Below, in pieces: positions 22,501-35,800 of a stretch of 64,000 nt of DNA. The stretch covers positions 102,501 through 166,500 of the forward strand of contig CM057160.1 of NCBI GenBank assembly GCA_029962745.1, read 5' to 3'. The notes beneath the pieces were generated by a model. It did no database searches and was not told the DNA's origin. It was given only the letters and a program-made list of their open reading frames with translations. Numbering within the stretch: the stretch's first letter is position 1; each line of letters opens with the position of its first letter. This DNA is from Echinometra lucunter (taxonomy: Eukaryota; Echinodermata; Echinoidea; Camarodonta; Echinometridae). Made by a program: the position numbers and the translations under genes.

Positions 22501-25500
22501 TTTGTGATGGGAAGATGAGGCCCTTTTGTAGGCTACAATACTACATGTATGAGAAGGACTTGTTTCTCCAAAGTATTGTAACTCTCCATTAAAATGTTAG
22601 GCCAAGTAAAAAAAAAATATTAGTTTCTTGTCCCCGCCCGCAACATTTTTTGCTGCCGCATCCAAAAAAGTTTTTGTTTTTGTTTTTTTTTTAACAATAA
22701 AAAGAAGAAATTTTGATTAATTTATCTGTTTCCAGCCGTTGAACCTCACACTAGCTTGCACAGCCTACATATCATACCGTACTTCAAAACGACTGGAAAT
22801 TAGACTACCCGAAAAGCATTGTGCAGTGAAAAGGCCAAAAAAAAAGTGCCCTCATCCTCCTTTTTTCAAAAAGTTAGGATGAGAAACTAATAATTTTTTT
22901 TGCTTGGCCTTAAAACATTCATTCAAATTTGTTTCTTTGATTTGGCAGTGGTATTATTGTTCTGTTTTATTGTTGTTGGTTTTTTTCTGCTCTCCATTTT
23001 AGGGGGAGGGGAAGAAAAGGAGAGGGTGAAGGCGACTTTAGCATTAAGACCCTCCCCCTCTCCTTTATAAAGTTTTACCCTCTTCCACACACGGCTCCAT
23101 CTGATGCCTTGTTCTGTCACACTGCATCTATCGCAGTGAGACAGATGCCCCCTTAATGGCTTGGCCCACATAATGCCATCGTATGAACACTATTAGTGGC
23201 TACTGATACTTGCTACTATCTTGTCCAATATTTGTCTTTGTGTAATTCGTCCATTGATAAGTACCAGTGTCCAAATAGTAGTCCTTGTTTTCTCAAGCTC
23301 TTCAAGTATGCATAATAAAGTAAGGGCATACCTGAAGATCCATGCTGCTTTGCTATAGCAAATTTTTGAGAAGAATTTGAGTCATCCATTTTAATCCATT
23401 CTATATATCTTAGAAAAATTGCATTCAGAATCAAATTAATTAAATATTCACTTCTGTTAAATATTGTGAGAGCTCTCTTTCCCTCTGAATATTAACTGTA
23501 CAGTACTTTATGTACTTGTACTTTAGATTGATGCAAACATGAAATATAGCCTGGAATTATACATGAGCTGTTGGCACCTTTATTGGAGTTTACAGTCATG
23601 GAAAGGAGAGATAAAGAGAGCAGAAATTGATAATGGAGTTAAGTTCACAGAGCTAAGTGATTTAGGGGCACATCAGAGTATCGGGTTACTGTGGTTGCCA
23701 GGGATACAGCATGGTTTGTTTAAAAATGTTGAACTGGGGCATTGATGTCACCTGAAGATGAGCCTCTTGTAACATTGTAAATTACATCGATGGTATCTTG
23801 TGAAAGAGTTAAAGCCGAGGTAATGATAAGCTTGTAGGGCCCTCTGGGAGAGCAGTACATAGTACTGAAGAGGCTACCCTGGGTAAACAAAACGTATTTA
23901 TTATCATTATAAAGATTGTACATGTAGCTCATGAATATTGTAGTGTTGCAATTGTCTTTTGAAAACTGCTGATTTTTCAATGATCGGTCAAGGTACACCT
24001 TATCTCCTTCATCCCTCTCTCACTTCTTCTATTTTTCTTTCCTTTTTTTTTTGGGGGGGGGGTCTCTTCTGTCATTCTCTTTCTATTTCTCATGTCTGTC
24101 ACTGTCTTTCTCTTCCCTCTTGCTCTTTCTCTGTCTTTATCGTTAATTATTTGTATGTTTGCCTCTCTCTGTCTCTGTTTCTACGTCTCTCTCTCTCTCT
24201 CTCTGTCTTTCTCCCTCCCCTCTCTTTCTCTTTTCCTCTCCCTTCCCCTCCCATCCCTACCCCTTTTACCATCTCTCCCCTGTATAATTCTATCCTTGTC
24301 TTTGCCTTTACAGTATGGGAGAACAGCTCTTCACTATGCAGCCCACTATGGACAAGTCAAGGCCATTAGAGTCTGCATTGCAAGAGGATGTGAGCTTGAC
24401 AAAGTGGACTCGGTGAGTGAAAAAAAAAAATATTTAAAATATCAGGTCCTTTTGAAATTTGTTAAAATTATTTTGTTTTCTGTTTTGTTTTCCTTTCTGT
24501 TTGTTATTTGTCTTTTGTTATTACTTCACCAGTAGGCCTACATGTACTTGACTGACTTCTGTTACTTCCATAGACTTAGTGCAGAGGAGACCCAATTCCA
24601 GTAGGCATTGTGTTTACAAGGAAAAATATTAATAGATCATACAGTTTGTCATTGTAAAGTGCATTTTCACCTATATACATGTAAGTGAAAATGATGATTG
24701 CCGCCACCTGTCTAAACTGCTTTTCAGTGAGTTCAGCCTTTATACAGTGAAAACTCGGTATAATGAGATCCTTGGGACCATCAAAATCACCTTGTTATAG
24801 CAGGAATCTTGTTATATCAGGGTTAAAAAACAATAGAATATATAGAGCTGGGACCAAAATATTACCTTGTTATATCAGGCATATTGTTATATCAGATCTC
24901 TTTATATCGAGTTTTCACTGTATAACCTTCTCTTATTTTTTACTTTCAGTATGGCTGTACTGCATTGCACAAAGCTATAGCTCCAGATGGTCATGTGGAG
25001 GCTGTGAGGGTGCTCTTAGAGGAGGGCTGTGATGTAGATGGACAGGATGAAGTAAGTGGAGTTCAAATTCTTATGATTTCATATGAAAAATAGGGCTAGC
25101 CACCTTGGTGTTAAGGTGGTTGTGATAAAGGGGCAAGTAAGCTACATATATTTGGTTCCATACATTACATGTACCTCAGCTTAACCCTAATATATCGGGG
25201 GGGGGGGCATAATGCCCCTCTCCCTGTTGAATTTTTGAGGGTACTCCATGACAACTAGATGTATCAATATGAGATTCAATGACTTCTTTGCTCTGATCCT
25301 TCCCGCACGTTTTGATACCAGATTTATGTCGATCGGACCTACGGTGCCGGTGTCAGATTACGATCACGAACACAAGTCGTTAAAATTTAACTATTTCTGT
25401 ATATGACTGTGTAAAAGCCTATGGGCAAAATCAGAAACTTTTCAAAATTATGTGAATACTGTCAGGAAAGAATAATTACTCTCTCTAAAAAAGTGAGAAA

Positions 25501-26858
25501 CATCAAACACACACTCTCACATACACTTTTTTTGTTGTTGTTGTTTTTTTTTTTAACAATTGCACACGGTATCAATAATGCCTGTTTGATGTACGATAAA
25601 AGAGCAATGTAGATAAAATGCCTTGCTCAAGGGCATGAGTGCCGTACCGCGGGGATCGAACCTCCGACTTTTGCGTCTCCAGTCAAGGCTCAGACCACTC
25701 GACCATGGCACCTCACCATGGTAGAGTGGTCTGAGGCGCTTGACTGGAGACGCGAAGGTCGGGGGTTCGATCCCCTCGGTACGGCACTTATACCCTTGAG
25801 CAAGGCATTTTTATATCTACATTGCTCTTTTATCGTACATCAAGTAAATGAAAATGCTATAGGCATTATTGATACCAACGTGTGCACATGTTTTTAAAAA
25901 AAAAAAAGTAGAGGTGTCATGGTCGAGTGGTAAGGCGCTTTGAACTGGAAACGCGAGAGTTGAGTGTTCGATCCCCGGCGCGGCACTTATGCCCCTGAGT
26001 AAGGCATTTTATCTACACTGCTCTTTTATCGGTGACACAACATACGCTCCGCCGACAACCGCTCCGGGACAATTGCTCCGCCGATATTTGCCCCGCCGAC
26101 ATTTGCTCTGCCAACATTTGCTCCGCCGACATGATGCTCCACCGACATTTGCTCCGCAAACAATTGCGCCGAAATGCCGACATGTGCTCCGTCAACAAAA
26201 TATTGCTCCGCCGACATTTGCCCCGCCGACATATGCTCCGAAACTACGACAATTTCTCTGCCGAAATGTATTCCGAAGACACGACACTTGAACCAGTGAC
26301 AATTGCTCCATCGACACCATAAAATGAGAGCTTACTGTTATCATTATAGGTCACTCTAAATACTTCAAATACTTCAAATACCATGGTGTTCAGAAAAAAA
26401 TATAGTATTTGAGTAATCAGAGTAAACTGCAAAGTAGTTATTATCAAACAAAGATAAACTTACTGCGGTATGTCAAAATTCAACTTCACGATCTTCTGTC
26501 TGTTTACCCAGGGTAGCCACTTCAGCTATAAGCTGATCTTCCAGGGGCCCTGCATATTAACATAATATGTTATTACCCTTCTCCATTCTTATACATGTAT
26601 GCCGAGCACCTGGCTAGAAGGCAGCAGGTCCCATTTTTGTAAGTCTTTGGTAACAGTGAGTTGGGGTGAAGGGGAAGGTACGTGGCGGAGCAAATGTCGG
26701 CGGAGCAATTATCCCGGAGCATTTGTCGTGGAGCACTTGTCGCACTTTTCGGAGCAGTTGTCGGCGGAGCATATGTTGGTGGAGCACATGTCATGGAACC
26801 CTTTTATCAAATAAATGAACATGCCCATAGGCATCTGAATACCAATGTGTGCACAAGT

Positions 26859-26894
<36 letters not shown>

Positions 26895-29800
26895 AGGTGC
26901 CCTCATACACACACACCCATATTCACACAAAGATGTTTAAAAAAACAAAGAAATACATAAGGAATTTGTAAGACAATAGAATACATAACAAAAAAAATTG
27001 ATAACCCTTTTTTTTAGTAAAGGAGTCGATGGGAATGTTGTGAAAAACATTTGTACCAAAAATCATTGTTCCTAAAGCTTTATTCAGTGAGATATAGCCA
27101 AAACTATGATTTCTTGCATAAATTAGCATAAATTAATTCATATAAAATAAAACCAAACAATTTCATAAAATCTTAGCATATAGCCATGTAGATTACATCA
27201 TTCTCTACCCTCATGCCAATTTTCATGCCGATCCAGCGATCCACGACCGAGATTATGGGGGGGCCATAATGTCAAATTTTAGGTAAAACTTGTTTGTTGT
27301 AATGAGATTGTTTTCATCCCCAAGTAAGTTTTGCATAATTCTGTGAGAATTAATTTTCTGTTTCTTTGCTCTTTCCTCTGTTGGCATTCCTTGCTTGCAC
27401 CCTGTAAACTGATGCATACATGATTTTAGATTTGATGTGATAAGTTTTGGTAATTTGGTTAACATTGTGTATTTTAGAGGATTTTCTGTGGAAATAAAGC
27501 AATTAACTTGGTTAAATGTATTCAATTCTGCTTAGGGCAAGTCAATCATAATTCATAAAAGCTTTCAGAGCACAAAACTGTCATGGTTTGTGGCAGGAAG
27601 ATTTATTGCTGATAGTAATGCAGATAAGACAGGGAATAGTACTTTAAAAAGTACATTCCTGTTCTCCCAATCAATATCAATATATGTGGCTCTCATCTAA
27701 TTCACTAATTTGATTTTCATAAACCAACATTTCTTCATTCCGACACCACAAATGTTGCATTTGTAGCGAGAAAAGCCTTTGAAAAGTGTTGACACAGTTC
27801 CTCTAGCCCCTTCTGAACTGGAAGTGGTTTATTTTATTTACTCTAGCACAAACTGCACTCCATTCACTCTGGTAATTTCTCTTTTGAAATATTTTCTGAT
27901 TGAGGATTTTCATTGAAAGGAAATATGAAACCCCTGAGGGGGGCTATGAAATTCCACTCAGTGCAATCACTGTGATCCCCTGTAGAAAACAACCAAAGCC
28001 TTTGATTCCACAGGTTCACGCATTGTTGGTTTTAGCGTACTGTTGTCCTGGTGTTTGGTGTCTGAGGTGTTGAAACCTGGCTATTGTCAGAAGGGACCAC
28101 AAATGATAGTTTTGTTGATGTATGAAAGAGGGGAGGTGTGAACTGTAGACGGGGTCGAAGGTCATTCCTTAGTCTGAAAAGGCAGCCACTTGTTTAGTTC
28201 CAGTACATGTATTATAACTGCAGAGTCTGGCAAATACATTTACTAGTAGTGGGTGCAGGGTTCTCACTAGAAAAAAATCCACACACGGTTCCCACTCTGT
28301 GCAAAGTGTGGAAGTTTAGGAAGTTTTACGGAATAAATAACACCTAAAGTTAGGTGTGGCGGCAGTATATGCTATAGTAAAAGGATAAAAATACTTCTTG
28401 GTAAGCAGGAGTTGTCAACTAATGGCATAAAAGTAAATATACATTGCTAAAAGGCAAAAAAAGGTGTGACATTTATCATTATTGTTAGGAATATATACTC
28501 CAATATTTTTTTACCCTTGTTGCCACTCATGGTGCAGCAATTGCACACATGGTTCTTCCTTGTCTGAAACCCTTTACGCATGGTATTGGAACCATGGGTG
28601 TTATGTACTGGCGAGAACCATGAGTGGGTGTATGCATGTTGTTTACTTTCACATGTTCAACTAATAAATTTGATAGTTATTACAGCAAAAAATCTGATAT
28701 TTTAGTAAAAATGGCTAAACTTTTCTGGTTTGATTTTGTCTTCTACAGAATGGTAACACATGCGTGCATGAAGGTGCCATGAATGGCTTCAGCCAGTCTT
28801 TGGATGCCCTCATTAAGGTTGGAAAGGCTGATATTCATATAAGCAACAAGGTAAGCACCTTAACCCATCAACTACTGCATTCCCTTAATCCCATAGACTT
28901 ACATGTAATACAGGGGCCACCCGGTTCCATTACCCACCAGGTTAATATATGACCCTCCACCACAAAACGACCAATAAGTCACAATTGGAATTTTAGAGAA
29001 AATGGCTGAAATAGAGAGCTTGGGGTCGAAACGTTGATTTTAGGTTATGTCAAAAAGTTTGATACTTCATTCATCAATCTACCATCCAGCCAAGTTTGGA
29101 GGCCTTCTGTAATGTAGGAACATGTTTTTCCATGATTATTAACATTTTCGGAGAAATTTTATATGAAAATGTTCTTTCATGCAGGATAAAATTGTCACAT
29201 TAAAATGTTTGCATAATTCAGAAGACATTCACTCTGTGGCTATCTCCTTTGAAACTAGTCCAAGTTTGAGCCTAATCTGATAATCCCTTAATAGTCAGTA
29301 CCAGGGAGTTTTCATGCAACCTTCTTTGATTTTAAATTACCATTTTCAGGGGAATTTTTATAATGAAAATATTATAACATACAGGATAAAATCGTTGCAT
29401 TAAAATGTCTGCATAATTATGCATTCATTCACTCTGTGGCTTCCAAAAGCTAAAGGAGAGAAATTATGTATCACCTTTGAAACTAGTCCAAGTTTGAGGT
29501 AATCTTATAATCCCTTAATAGTCAGGACCAGGGAGTTTTCATTCAACCTTTTAGTGAGACCGACAATACATCTGGGGCACCCTTAGGACACTCCTGAATG
29601 GTCACTCCTCTTTACATCCTGTTTTCTCTATTATTCTGTGATTAGCCTGTCTGACTCTTTCGTATTATAATTCAAAAGGGTTTGCATGGTTTAGACAAGA
29701 CAAGCTATACGTCATTTAGAAGCTTTCGTCCAAGCTTTCAAACTGAAATGTAAACTATTGGTCGTTTTGTGTAGGAATGCAGTAAGAGCTACATGTAGTA

Positions 29801-32800
29801 GAGTATAAACTCAAACATTGAATGCAGTTATGCCTTTCTAGCTCCCAAATGATTCACTCCCTCATTTTACATGTACTTACATGTAGCTGTTCTTTATGAC
29901 TTTAACCCATAGAGGTACAGTGTCACCTTTAGGAGACGCTTTTGCAGTATCTGTTGGTCCAGAATGTTGGGCAGTACATGTACATATCATACATGAGCAG
30001 AAAAAGAAAAATGCACTGACAAATTTGAGCCCATTCCCATCGCTGTATGGTGTGGCATTCTCGAATTAGAGCAGTTTAAGTGTAACTAATCATTAAACTC
30101 AGTGAATAATACATGTACATAATCACTATTTCTGTGTTCAAATTGACAATTTCTGATTCAATTCTACAATTATATTTTATTTTGGTGTATGTTATATCCA
30201 TATTTATTTTTTTCAAGCTATGTAAACGTGGAAAAAAATAATTTGTATTGCCAATTTGAGGATGGAAGATGATTAATTTAGACCTCAAGAAAGCTCTGTA
30301 CTGCTATGGGTTAATTTAATTTTATAGAGTTGTTTGCAGTAAATGATCTTCTACATATAATTCATACATGTATGTCAATCTTTGACTCACTATTAAATAT
30401 CTACATGTATTTCATTTGGTAGGTATCTTCACTCACTTGATATCATTTTATAGAGTTGGTTACAGTAAATGATTCAAGCTCTTCTACATGGAATTTATAT
30501 GCCAATCTTTTACACACTGTTCAATATATATTTTATTTGCTAGGCATATCCACTGTTTAATCAGCAAGAAATACATCCATCAAATTTAGCATAATTCATT
30601 CAGTTTCAAGTGCAGTTTTGAATGAAATGGTTCTTCCTCAATATAATCAATCTTCTACTTATTTCCCTTATAAAAAAATTTGTCCTTTAGTATCAGTATT
30701 TTCCACACATTTTAAGAAATATTTTTTATTAATGTTTTTTGAAATATAGCTTTGCACCCTCCTGGAAATAAGGGGGCAGAGGTCAACAAATATGATTATG
30801 TGTCTTTCATTTCTATGTCATTGATGTTTTTGGTTATTCCTGTGTATTGATTGTAGAATGGACAGAAGCCCATCCATCTTGCTTGTCAGAAAGGTCACAA
30901 TCAGAGCACGAGGATACTCATCAAGGCAGGCTCTCACCCTAATGTCAAGAACAGTGTAAGTGACGCCATCGATGCACAAATGAGTGTACAGTATACATGT
31001 CTGTTGCATTGCAAGTTTACAGGGTGGAAATATATGTGACACTTAATGGGTTAATAAAGGCAAATGGTGTGAAAAAAAAACTTTGTAACAGAAGTGTTGA
31101 GCATTACATAGAGTGTTATTAAAGTGATAGACACAAAGGTCCTAGTGTATTCAATGAAGTAGAAATTATTCTCTGACATTTTGTCCTTTATATCCTGTAC
31201 CAGTAACCCATTTACTACAGAGGGTACACATTGTGTGGTGTGGCTCAGTAACTTTTGCTGCAGAGCCTAATAAAAAAATAAACCAAATACATAAGCAGAA
31301 ACGAGCAAAAATTCTATGCCTACTGTGCTCATTTTGGTTGCATCAGCATATTGTTGTTTGATGCTGAATCTTTTTAAAATCTAAAATAAGCACTTAAGTC
31401 CTTAACTTGGTAACATGATGGAAAATTCAAGATCACATTTGTTTCCATGTTGATTGGGAACTTGCTATTATCACAGCATATTTTCTGTCAATATGTATTC
31501 ATTTCTCAGATACACGACTTTTTATAAGAAAAATGTAAAAATACCGGTGTTGCCAATTTGAAGAAGAAAGGCTTTTAATGATTCTTGTCTTGAATTGGTT
31601 GAAGTCAAGCTTGTTCACTCTTTTCTTTGCTTTTGATGTAGGCTGGAGAAACACCACTTCATATTGCTTGTCTAAATGGCCATATCACCTGTGCAAGGAT
31701 TCTCATCAGTGCAGAATGTGATATCAACATGAAAAACAAGGTATGGGACTACATTAGAAAAGAAAGTTTGAATTTTTATTTGCTCAAGCAAGCAATGAAT
31801 TTCATAAGTTGTATTTGAATCCTCATACCACAAATTATGAGTATTCTTCACCTGTTAAGCACAATTTGATTTCAGTACAACACACATTTTTCCATAGACA
31901 CCAGCCAAAGTTATCTCAGGCATAGTGTTCAATGTCTTAATCACATGAAGGTCATTATCAGTGCAGTGATTTAAAAATGAAAATCATAATATTGACCGGC
32001 ACTGAATGATATACCAACCTATATTGCCCGATCTGAATTCAGTATTGCCCAAGCCGAAGTAGGCCTACAGCTCATACCTTTTTATGATGCCATCTGTGTA
32101 TTCGCGCATCGCATGTATTGCATCTAATAGTATTACGCATCTTTGTATTTGCCCACTGACAAGAAAGGGTGGAATATGGCAAAATGTTGCCCTCACGTTT
32201 AGTACAGTGGTCTACGGGAAAAACCCAGAAGAGGGCAATATGTTGCCCTCTCCGGTAACAGACCTCTACAAAAAAAAAAAAAATTGGTTGCCCGGAAGGA
32301 ATAACAACCTGCCCGAATTTTCTTTTTTATTTCCTGTGTTTTTATCATTTTTTTTAGTAAATATCATTCTAAATAGGGCTTAAAGTCATTTAGGGTTTTT
32401 TGCAAAATGTTTAAAAACCGTTCAAGAAAAAAAAAATAATGACGGTTTCCCTTCATGTAGATCTAGAATAATGTACTTAGAAAAAAACTGAATAAAGAGA
32501 GGTAACACAGGGCTCCACACTAACATTTTTTTCTTGGGGTCCAGCCAGCTCAGGGGTCCAGATTTCAATATTTTGATATATCGAGCGCCCGGAATAAACT
32601 TAGTTACAAGACATACACACTAAAAATCAACTAAACCAGATGTATGAACGATAAGTCCCGATTTTCATTGTGTAATTCCTATTGAATAAATTTGACTTCG
32701 TCGAGACTTAATTTTGACATTAAATTCGATCAGAGCGTACACATTTCAAGTTTCAATTTCTCGTATGCACGTCCGATAAAGTCTGTAGTCTGCACGAATG

Positions 32801-35800
32801 TTAAAATTTCCACAGACTACGAGTTACTCGGAAACATCACTTCAACTCAAGAAATATCCCCCAAAATGTGTAATTATGGCTAAAAAAAAAAAAAAGCTAA
32901 ATTAACGAATTATCTTTGCATCCAAAAGTTTGAACGTATGGTGATGTTGATTTATTACGCTAAAATGTTTAGAATTCACCTCCGATTGTCGTTTTTAATC
33001 ATCAAGTACGACCTACAAACTGAGCTATTTCAGTTCTGGCCCGATTGACTTGTGCCATTACAAATGAAACAACCAAGGAGGGAAACACATTTATATGCAC
33101 TGTATGCAGACGTGGGTGAAAACTACTTGAGGCAGTTGCACTATTTTAGCCCTGGCGCAACTGTACTTAATGAGCGAAGGAGCTCACTAGCACTCACGTA
33201 ATCATGAAGAGAAATGAACGGAAGCTATACAATAAGTGATCATAAACTTATCAATAAATCATGTTAATCTTACTTTAATTTTTGAGGTTTCCGCCAGTTT
33301 GAGATTATGGGGGGGAAATTGTGATTTTTCCACCTTTCTGCAGGCTAATTTCATGTTGTATATTTCTATTATAAAAATCACCATTTGCCCAATTGGGCAA
33401 GTGATTTTTACATTTGCTTGCCCGCCCGTGACTTTCACTTGCCCCGGGCAAGCGGGTTTGTCGCGCTCTGCCGGTAATATGGATTCGGAGTAGTGTGCTT
33501 TATATTTTGCAGCTAAAATGACTTGTACAGGTAATACTTGATAATATACCCCTCTGTAAACACCGGCATAAATAATATTCTTATTTTTGTAAGCATGTCA
33601 TCTGTACATTCAATAAAAGATTGTTCATGTCGATGTTTTCCAACCAGTGTATGTAAAATTGATGTTTTTCCTTGTGAAATGAAAAAAGCAATCTGTAACA
33701 TCTCTTCACATACATATATTGTGTCTTATATTGTATTCTTTCTTTTTAGAATTTTTTTTTTTTTTTTTTGAATGGTTTCTATCCTATTATTTCTTTTTTA
33801 TTTCAATTTTCCATTCAGGAGGGTAACACCCCTCTCCACATAGCAGCAGGACTAGGCAAGCTGAAGATAACCAGACTACTCCTAGAGTCTCAGTGTGAGG
33901 TCAAGATACGTAACAAGGTGAGAAGGTCTTTTTGTTAGTCTGGCACAGTCCTGTTGCGGCCTGGTGCTCCAGCAAGCAGTTAAGGCTTATTCAGACAGCC
34001 ACTGCCAAGCCCCTATGGGAACCCCCTCTGTATTTTTTACAGTGCCACTTGTTATGATGAGATGCACATTAACGAGTCAATAATAGTTAACATTTAAATA
34101 AAAGAGAGTTTTGATGAAAAGTTGTGCAGACAAACTTGTGATGTCATATTTTACATCTTCATATACAATTTATTTGCAACAAAAAAATACTAGCAAGGAT
34201 TTACTGCAAGGGGTTGGTGCTTCATATATAAACAAGTTTTTACAGTGTTTAGTCCAGATACATGTACATGTAGGTAACAGGGATCTAGATGGTTGATGTG
34301 ATGGACAGAAATCAGATTAAGGTTAGGAGGCAGCTGTTTCTGTCAACCTGAGGATTACCAGGCTATTGGTAAATTCTCATTGTGAATTCAAGATATGCAA
34401 TAGAAACATGGTTAGAGTGGTTCTCTGACAGGTGTAACAGTTTTTGTGCTTTATGGTCAAGTTCCTATATTGTGCCAAATTCCCTACTTCATCCCTGGAG
34501 TAATCACTAAACACTATGTTTGACTCATCTGTTTTCTTAAACCTAACTTAAAACCCAATATCAACATGGACCCTTGTCCTTAGCAAGATAAAGCTCAGCC
34601 AAAGTTTGGCCAGGGCAAATACTGGGTTACCAGTACTAAAGATTTGTCAAGAACATCGATCTGTAAATATGGAAGAACAACTTGTCCAGAACATTCTCTT
34701 TCAAATGTGCTCACAACCAATCAAATGCAGTTATTTCAATAGCTTGTTTCTTTGTTGCTGATGATAATTTAGAGCTGGTTTATGAAAAAAAAGGCCCAGT
34801 TTTAATGGAAGTCACAGTGTGCATTAAAGATAGTAAGGCCAAATATCATGAAGGTTTGTCTGAATGCTGATCCCCCCCCCACCCGAAAAAAAAAGAAGAA
34901 CACCCGACTTGAAATGGGGTCATAGGCCCACTTTGTCAAAGTCACTGCCCAACTTCTTTCCAAATGTTTCGACCCTGCCTTAATAGATGGAGTTAGTATG
35001 CCAATTTATGGAGTGACATATTTCAACCTTTTCATTCCATAGTTCCGTACAAAATGTAAATGCTGTACATGAATGAGAAAGCAGCAGTCGTGTAATCATG
35101 ACATTTTTTTCTCACTTTAGTTTGAAGACTAGATTAATTTTCTATATTTTCAAAAGATGTAGATGATCTGCTGTCCATAAAAAAATGGACGAAGTTGAAC
35201 CGGATTTAACTTCATTTGCCTCTGTGAATATTGTCAATAATGATGAGTTTAAGAGATACAGTACAGATGAACTTATTCATGATTTATTGTTATTTATCAT
35301 TCTGTTGTATGTAGAACAATCAGACAGCCCTGGATCTTGCCCGACAGAACAACCAGCGTGATGTTGCTCTTCTCATCATAGGAGCACATAGGGTAGGCTT
35401 GAAGTTCTTTCTGGATATTACTGGATAGCATTTAATGTTTGCAAACACTCACTCTATGTCTCCATTATTTTGCTAAGATGTACATGTAATTTGAGAAATA
35501 CCTGAAGTCATTCTTCAGGTATCCCACAATCTCGGGTTTTTGGCCAGACTTAATAAAAGAGGTTTATATTCAAAGCATGGTTTGTATGAATAAAACAAGA
35601 GTAAATAAGCATAGATGCGTTAGTGATAGTGAGCGTATAAAAGAGCATTGCTACCCGCCCATTGGGCAAGGGGACATGCATGTTTTCTTTTTGGAGATTT
35701 AGACCATGGCTTAAATTTAAATCTCTTTTAAGAATTCGGGCCTTTGCATTTGGGAATGTTCTTGATTTTTTTTATTACAGAACTGCCTTTGATAAAGATA

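Larger units (their letters stand above)
19543..24313 (+). other. ANKRD6-like intron 1
   Basis: Carries the nested hAT pair (19846-21879), a probable MITE at 22600-22909, pyrimidine-rich CT tracts at 24000-24300 just before the exon 2 acceptor, and a G-run at 24053-24061. Frames in 22111-22293 and 23539-23745 show no domain. Confidence 0.6.
25193..27272 (+). mobile_element. dispersed repeat copy split by nested SINEs
   Basis: The halves 25193-25465 and about 27085-27272 are similar to the continuous sequence at about 43766-44262. Shared landmarks are TTTTGATACCAGATTTATGTCGA-type, GACTGTGTAAAAGCCTA-type and TTGCATAAATTAGCATAAAT segments. In this copy about 1.6 kb of SINE and foldback sequence lies between them. 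The ends carry G-runs and a CATAATGCCCC / GGGGGCCATAATG inverted pair. Boundaries are approximate. Lies in intron 3. Confidence 0.6.

Noticed and set aside
25715..25800. Class II tRNA gene
   Set aside because: Box A- and B-like segments are present, but the stem pairing is incomplete and an A-rich tail with a conserved body follows; three copies occur together. These are SINEs.
25989..26322. Coding frames with repeated short motifs (100 and 96 residues) suggesting a repeat protein
   Set aside because: They are translations of the tandem TTTGCTCCGCCGACA unit in the foldback-like element; all frames through it are open by repetition.
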